Of a stretch of DNA of 9,020 nucleotides, positions 6,257 to 9,020 are shown piece by piece. This DNA is from Clostridiales bacterium UBA8153. GTDB taxonomy: Bacteria; Bacillota; Sulfobacillia; UBA8153. Each line of letters starts with the position of its first letter. The stretch's first letter is position 1. Position numbers and translations under genes: made by a program. Below the pieces are notes generated by a model. The model was not told where the DNA came from. It saw only the letters and a list, made by a program, of their open reading frames with translations, and searched no databases. The stretch covers positions 1-9,020 of the forward strand of contig DMHJ01000083.1 in assembly GCA_003449495.1 (NCBI GenBank), written 5' to 3'.

Positions 6257-6304
6257 GGTTATGGGTCCGGCAGGAAGCAGGAAAACAACACTCACGCCGG
6301 CCGA

Positions 6305-6356
6305 GGCTGGAGCTGGATGCCAGAAGCTCCAACCTTCCCGCCTGCAGACCGGAAGG
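6305..6356 (-). terminator. Tandem hairpins downstream of the XRE-cupin gene
   Basis: Reading the minus strand, CCTTCC/GGAAGG (6356-6351 with 6338-6333, 12-nt loop) starts 7 nt after the stop codon. It is followed by TGGAGCT/AGCTCCA (6331-6325 with 6314-6308, 10-nt loop), extendable past one mismatch. The T residues between and after them are few, so termination efficiency is doubtful, but position and tandem layout fit a 3' end. Confidence 0.4.
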
Positions 6357-6362
6357 GCTCAG

Positions 6363-6920
6363 TTAGAACGAGGGTGGTGCCATGATGGCCAGGAAAACGG
6401 CGGGCTCCTGTCCTTGGTTGCAGTAGCGGTGCGGCAGGGCGCACCGGAACGAGGCAGCATCCCCCGCCTGGAGCTCGACGCTCTCCGAGGCGACACTCAG
6501 GTTAACCACCCCGCTCAAGACGTACACAAACTCCTGGGACTGGGCATCGCCATGGGGCATCAGGCCGTCGCAACTGGATTGACCTGGGGAGAGGGTGGTC
6601 ATTACCGCCTGGAGGTTGGACCCCTTTTCTTCCGGGGACAGCACCTCAAAGGCCACCGTATGCTGGGGCATCTCTAGCCGCTTGCGCTGGTCGGATCTGA
6701 TGACGCTGACGTTGCCACGGTCCGAGGCCACCAGGAAGAACAAAGACACACCCAGGGCTTGGGCTATCCGGCGGAGGGAGGCCAGGGAAGGCGAGGACTG
6801 ACCGCTTTCGATCTGCGAGAGAAAGCCCGGGCTGAGGTCGGTAGCTTCGCCCAGGGCTTGCAGGGTCAGACCGCGTTGCTTGCGTAATGCCTTGATGTTG
6901 GAACTGAGTACGGTTTCCAT
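6363..6920 (-). CDS. XRE-family transcriptional regulator with C-terminal cupin domain
   Basis: 185 aa. The N-terminal helix-turn-helix spans about residues 8-63 (IKALRKQRGLTLQALGEATD, then LSPGFLSQIESGQSSPSLASLRRIAQALG). The C-terminal cupin spans about 105-182, with H123/E130 in PHGDAQSQEFVYVLSG and H164/N168 in LPHRYCN matching the two cupin motifs that usually hold a metal or small ligand. Length and layout are those of PuuR-like regulators, which sense small molecules (polyamines, amino-acid derivatives, sulfur compounds) and often repress a neighbouring gene and themselves. ATG at 6920 is chosen because the HTH follows directly and GAGGG lies 7 nt upstream. The longer open frame upstream runs through the promoter and is not coding. 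It is divergent from the S9 peptidase, its likeliest target. Ligand unknown. Confidence 0.92.
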   Translation of the reverse strand: METVLSSNIKALRKQRGLTLQALGEATDLSPGFLSQIESGQSSPSLASLRRIAQALGVSLFFLVASDRGNVSVIRSDQRKRLEMPQHTVAFEVLSPEEKGSNLQAVMTTLSPGQSSCDGLMPHGDAQSQEFVYVLSGVVNLSVASESVELQAGDAASFRCALPHRYCNQGQEPAVFLAIMAPPSF

Positions 6921-6936
6921 AGCATCACCCTCGCCC

Positions 6937-6965
6937 ATTGTAGCGAATGCGGTAAACTCTGTCAA
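6937..6965 (-). promoter_or_regulatory. Strong sigmaA promoter of the XRE-cupin gene, very short leader
   Basis: On the minus strand a perfect -35 TTGACA (complement of 6960-6965) and a -10 TACAAT (complement of 6937-6942, five of six) are separated by exactly 17 nt. The -10 ends only 16 nt before the ATG, so transcription would start around 6929-6931 and leave a leader of about 10 nt that just contains the Shine-Dalgarno. A regulator sitting on this promoter would control its own synthesis. Confidence 0.85.
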
Positions 6966-6983
6966 TGCTTGCGGGAGACCTTG

Positions 6984-7003
6984 CCGGCCCGGGCGGGCCG
7001 GTA
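6984..7003. repeat. GC palindrome between the divergent regulator and peptidase genes
   Basis: CCGGCCCG and CGGGCCGG (6984-6991 and 6994-7001) form a perfect 8-bp inverted repeat around GG, followed by TA. The same outer sequence, two bases shorter on each side of the centre, is at 5943-5958. It lies just upstream of the -35 of the regulator promoter, a plausible operator position. Confidence 0.45.
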
Positions 7004-7058
7004 GCCGCAAAGGCAGGCAGAGACAGGAAGGTATGCGGCGCCAAGTCGTCAAAACCAT

Positions 7059-7075
7059 CCGGTAGCCGGCCGGCT
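7059..7075. repeat. Palindrome and repeated decamer before the S9 peptidase gene
   Basis: AGCCGGCCGGCT at 7064-7075 is a perfect 12-bp palindrome. It overlaps a second copy of CCGGTAGCCG (7059-7068); the first copy is at 6998-7007, overlapping the GC palindrome. The peptidase start is ~50 bp downstream. I could not read a clear -35/-10 for the peptidase in this gap, so these elements may mark its control region. Confidence 0.3.
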
Positions 7076-7125
7076 CACCCGAGGGCGGCCGGGTGCGTAA
7101 GTCCCAGTGAACAGGAGCGGATGAC

Positions 7126-9020
7126 ATGAAGAGCAAGCTGCGGCTGGCGGACCTGTACGCGCTGCTCACCCCCGGCCAGCCCCGGGTTTCCCCGGATGGC
7201 CGCCGGGTGGCTTACGTGGTCCAGGGCTTCCGCAAGAAAGAAAACGACCGCTACCAGAACTTGTGGATGGTGGCCGCGGACGGGTCTACCCCTCCCCACC
7301 GCCTCACCCGGGGCGCTACCCGGGACACTGCTCCCGCTTGGTCGCCGGACGGCAGGTACTTGGCCTTCCTCTCCACCCGGGAACACGAGCTGGAAGTGGC
7401 GGCGACCCTGGCAGAAGCCGAGGGCGGGACGGAGCGTAAGCCGGGTACCCCAGACAAGCCCCAGCCCCAGCTGTGGCTGTTGGACACAGCGTGGGGAGGG
7501 GAACCGCGGCAGCTGACCCGGCGCGACGAAGGGGTGGCCGAGTTCGACTGGTCACCAGACGGCAGACGGCTGGTCTTCTCATCACGGGATCCGGAGGAAG
7601 CCCAGAAGACGTATTTGGACAGCATCCGGGGCAAGGGCAAGGAGGGCGAAAAAGGTCCCCTGGTCATCGACCGTGTACAGCACAAGCAGGACGGCTCCGG
7701 GTACCTGGACGATGTCAAGACCCACTTGTTTATCGTGGACGTCGACACCCGGCAAGTCACGCGATTGACCGGCGGGTCATGCAACGAAACGGCACCACGC
7801 TGGTCGCCCGATGGCCGGTGGATCGCCTTTACGTCCAACCGCACCGGTGATGCCGACAACAATCACCGGAATGATCTGTGGCTGATAGGTCCGGACGGCG
7901 CCGGCGCCCGGCGCCTGACGGCGGGGGATGTGGGTGCCGGCGCGGCCAGCTGGTCTCCCGATGCCCGCAGCATAGCCTTCGTATCCTCGTTGGTTCCGGA
8001 AAACTACTATTTACTGCGTCACCTCCTGGTGGTAGAGGTGGACGCTGCGGAGGCGGTGGATGATCTGGCCGCCTGCGTCGGCCGGGGGTGGTCGGCACTG
8101 GGCGGAGTGGTCCCGGATCGTCCGGCCGGCGATGTGGTGTCCAGTGCCCGGGCCTACCCGGTACCTCTCAAGTCCACGGCTTTCCAGGTGCTCACGGCCG
8201 GGCTGGATCGTCCCGTAGTCGGGACGCCGGTCTGGTTGAACGAGCGGGAACTTCTCTTTCCTACCGGCGACCGGGGCCAGACCCGCTTGGCCTGGGCCGG
8301 ACGGGGGGACCGGGCCCGGCCGGTATTCCCCAGCTGCGACCGCATGGGCAACGTATCCCACGACGCCCATGCGGCCGGCGGTGTGCTGGTGCTGGGGATG
8401 AGCAGCCCATCCGCTGCCCCCGAGCTTTACGCCGTCCCCCTGGCTGCCCTGGAGGAGGGCGTTCCCGAGGAGCGGGCCACCCGGCTCACTTACCACAACA
8501 CGTGGTTAGAGGAGCGCCTTACCGCCCGGTACGAGCGGATCACCTTTCCCAGTAGTGGCAACGTCGAGGTGGAAGCGTTGTGCGCCCTACCCCCGGGCTT
8601 TGACCCGGCCCAGGCCAAGGCGCCCTTGCTGGTGAAGATCCACGGTGGCCCCATGTCCTACGATGGCCCGGACTTCCGGTTCGACGTCCAGCACTGGGCC
8701 GGCCAAGGCTACCTGGTGCTCATGGTCAACTACCGGGGTTCCATCTCCTACGGAGAGGAATTCTGCCAGGTGATACAGGGTGACTGGGGGCCCAGGGAAC
8801 ACGACGATGTCATGCATGGGGTGCAGGCGGTGCTCGACCGCGGCTGGGTGGATGCGGACCGCATGTACTGTACCGGTTTTTCCCAGGGCGGCATCATGAC
8901 CAACTGGGCGGTCGGGCACACCAGCCGGTTCCGGGCCGCCGCCAGCGAACACGGCATGTGGGATTACGTGGCCGCATTCGGCACCGACGACTGTCACCGC
9001 TGGTGGCAGGACGACCTGGG
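7126..9020 (+). CDS. S9-family peptidase (acylaminoacyl-peptidase / prolyl oligopeptidase type), 3' end outside window
   Basis: Cytoplasmic serine peptidase releasing residues from short peptides; no signal peptide. At least 631 residues are present and the frame runs off the window. The N-terminal half is a TolB/WD40-like beta-propeller with five S-P-D-G-type blades, at about 22-31, 70-82, 140-153, 224-237 and 275-288. The alpha/beta-hydrolase domain starts near 465: oxyanion HGGP at 506-509, NYRGSISYG at 535-543 and nucleophile Ser586 in G-F-S-Q-G-G. Many S9 relatives have G-x-S-Y-G-G there. The catalytic Asp and His should follow, beyond the end. A charged Pro-rich loop (about 98-115) and a Gly/Lys/Glu-rich loop (about 168-178) interrupt the propeller. 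The ATG at 7126 is set by AGGAG at 7113-7117, 8 nt upstream. It is divergent from the XRE-cupin gene and may be controlled by it. Confidence 0.93.
   Translation, partial: MKSKLRLADLYALLTPGQPRVSPDGRRVAYVVQGFRKKENDRYQNLWMVAADGSTPPHRLTRGATRDTAPAWSPDGRYLAFLSTREHELEVAATLAEAEGGTERKPGTPDKPQPQLWLLDTAWGGEPRQLTRRDEGVAEFDWSPDGRRLVFSSRDPEEAQKTYLDSIRGKGKEGEKGPLVIDRVQHKQDGSGYLDDVKTHLFIVDVDTRQVTRLTGGSCNETAPRWSPDGRWIAFTSNRTGDADNNHRNDLWLIGPDGAGARRLTAGDVGAGAASWSPDARSIAFVSSLVPENYYLLRHLLVVEVDAAEAVDDLAACVGRGWSALGGVVPDRPAGDVVSSARAYPVPLKSTAFQVLTAGLDRPVVGTPVWLNERELLFPTGDRGQTRLAWAGRGDRARPVFPSCDRMGNVSHDAHAAGGVLVLGMSSPSAAPELYAVPLAALEEGVPEERATRLTYHNTWLEERLTARYERITFPSSGNVEVEALCALPPGFDPAQAKAPLLVKIHGGPMSYDGPDFRFDVQHWAGQGYLVLMVNYRGSISYGEEFCQVIQGDWGPREHDDVMHGVQAVLDRGWVDADRMYCTGFSQGGIMTNWAVGHTSRFRAAASEHGMWDYVAAFGTDDCHRWWQDDL

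Larger units (their letters stand above)
5749..6362. other. 614-bp stretch without a supportable gene, rich in inverted repeats
   Basis: No open frame here has a convincing ribosome-binding site or family-like composition; the long frames are Pro/Arg/Ala-rich, as expected by chance at this G+C. No tRNA T-arm, rRNA or recognisable riboswitch was found. What it does contain is a series of palindromes and hairpins: CCGGCCCGGGCCGG at 5943-5956, CAGCCC-CGGC-GGGCTG at 6012-6027, CCCGGCGCCGGG at 6204-6215, CCGGGGCC/GGCCCCGG at 6232-6256, and two hairpins at 6305-6356 behind the regulator gene. It lies between two minus-strand genes and is long for an intergenic gap in this window. A long leader of the 4843-5748 gene, a small RNA, or the remains of a lost gene are all possible. 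Confidence 0.5.

Noticed and set aside
5831..6295. 154-codon open frame on the minus strand in the long noncoding stretch
   Set aside because: Ala/Pro/Arg-rich, no recognisable family, no ribosome-binding site, and it overlaps another equally unconvincing frame.
6921..7169. Upstream extension of the XRE-cupin frame to 7169
   Set aside because: It would run through the TTGACA/TACAAT promoter and overlap the start of the divergent peptidase; the HTH begins right after the ATG at 6920.

Overview
The window is G+C-rich bacterial DNA (roughly two thirds G+C by eye). Shine-Dalgarno sites are purine-rich, two of the seven starts I chose are GTG, and sigma70/sigmaA-type promoters can be read in two intergenic gaps. 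The gene content (PTS Enzyme I, an ECF-transporter S component with no ECF module beside it, a short diacylglycerol-kinase-fold protein, a protein of the type labelled 'quinate 5-dehydrogenase' in Clostridia, a PuuR-like XRE-cupin regulator and an S9 peptidase) fits a high-GC, possibly thermophilic member of the Bacillota (Clostridia or Limnochordia side). That placement is inferred from gene content and composition only.

Layout, left to right. (1) 2-1435 (+): the last ~477 codons of ptsI, with a GC-rich stem-loop starting 3 nt after its stop. (2) 1687-2250 (+): a six-helix ECF S component behind a ~250 nt structured leader. (3) 2251-3087 (-): a DAG-kinase/LCB5-fold protein with a GTG start, converging on the previous gene with no base between the two stops. 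(4) 3088-3356: a divergent control region with a readable promoter for the next gene. (5) 3357-4694 (+): a beta-lactamase-fold serine hydrolase (CubicO/S12 type) with a C-terminal beta domain and no signal peptide. (6) 4695-4842: a short convergent gap with two hairpins. (7) 4843-5748 (-): the quinate-5-dehydrogenase-like protein. (8) 5749-6362: about 610 bp with no supportable gene but many inverted repeats. (9) 6363-6920 (-): an XRE-cupin regulator with a strong consensus promoter and a very short leader. (10) 7126 to the window end (+): an S9-family beta-propeller peptidase, cut off after its nucleophile serine and divergent from the regulator.

Most of these genes look like single-gene transcription units. 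The pairing that makes most functional sense is the XRE-cupin regulator divergent from the S9 peptidase, where one 205 bp gap could serve both. I see no CRISPR array, tRNA, rRNA, insertion sequence or phage gene, and no clear multi-gene undescribed system. The items most worth a second look are the quinate-dehydrogenase-like protein, whose label looks weak; the palindrome-rich noncoding stretch upstream of it; a GC palindrome shared by two intergenic regions; and the structured leader of the S-component gene.
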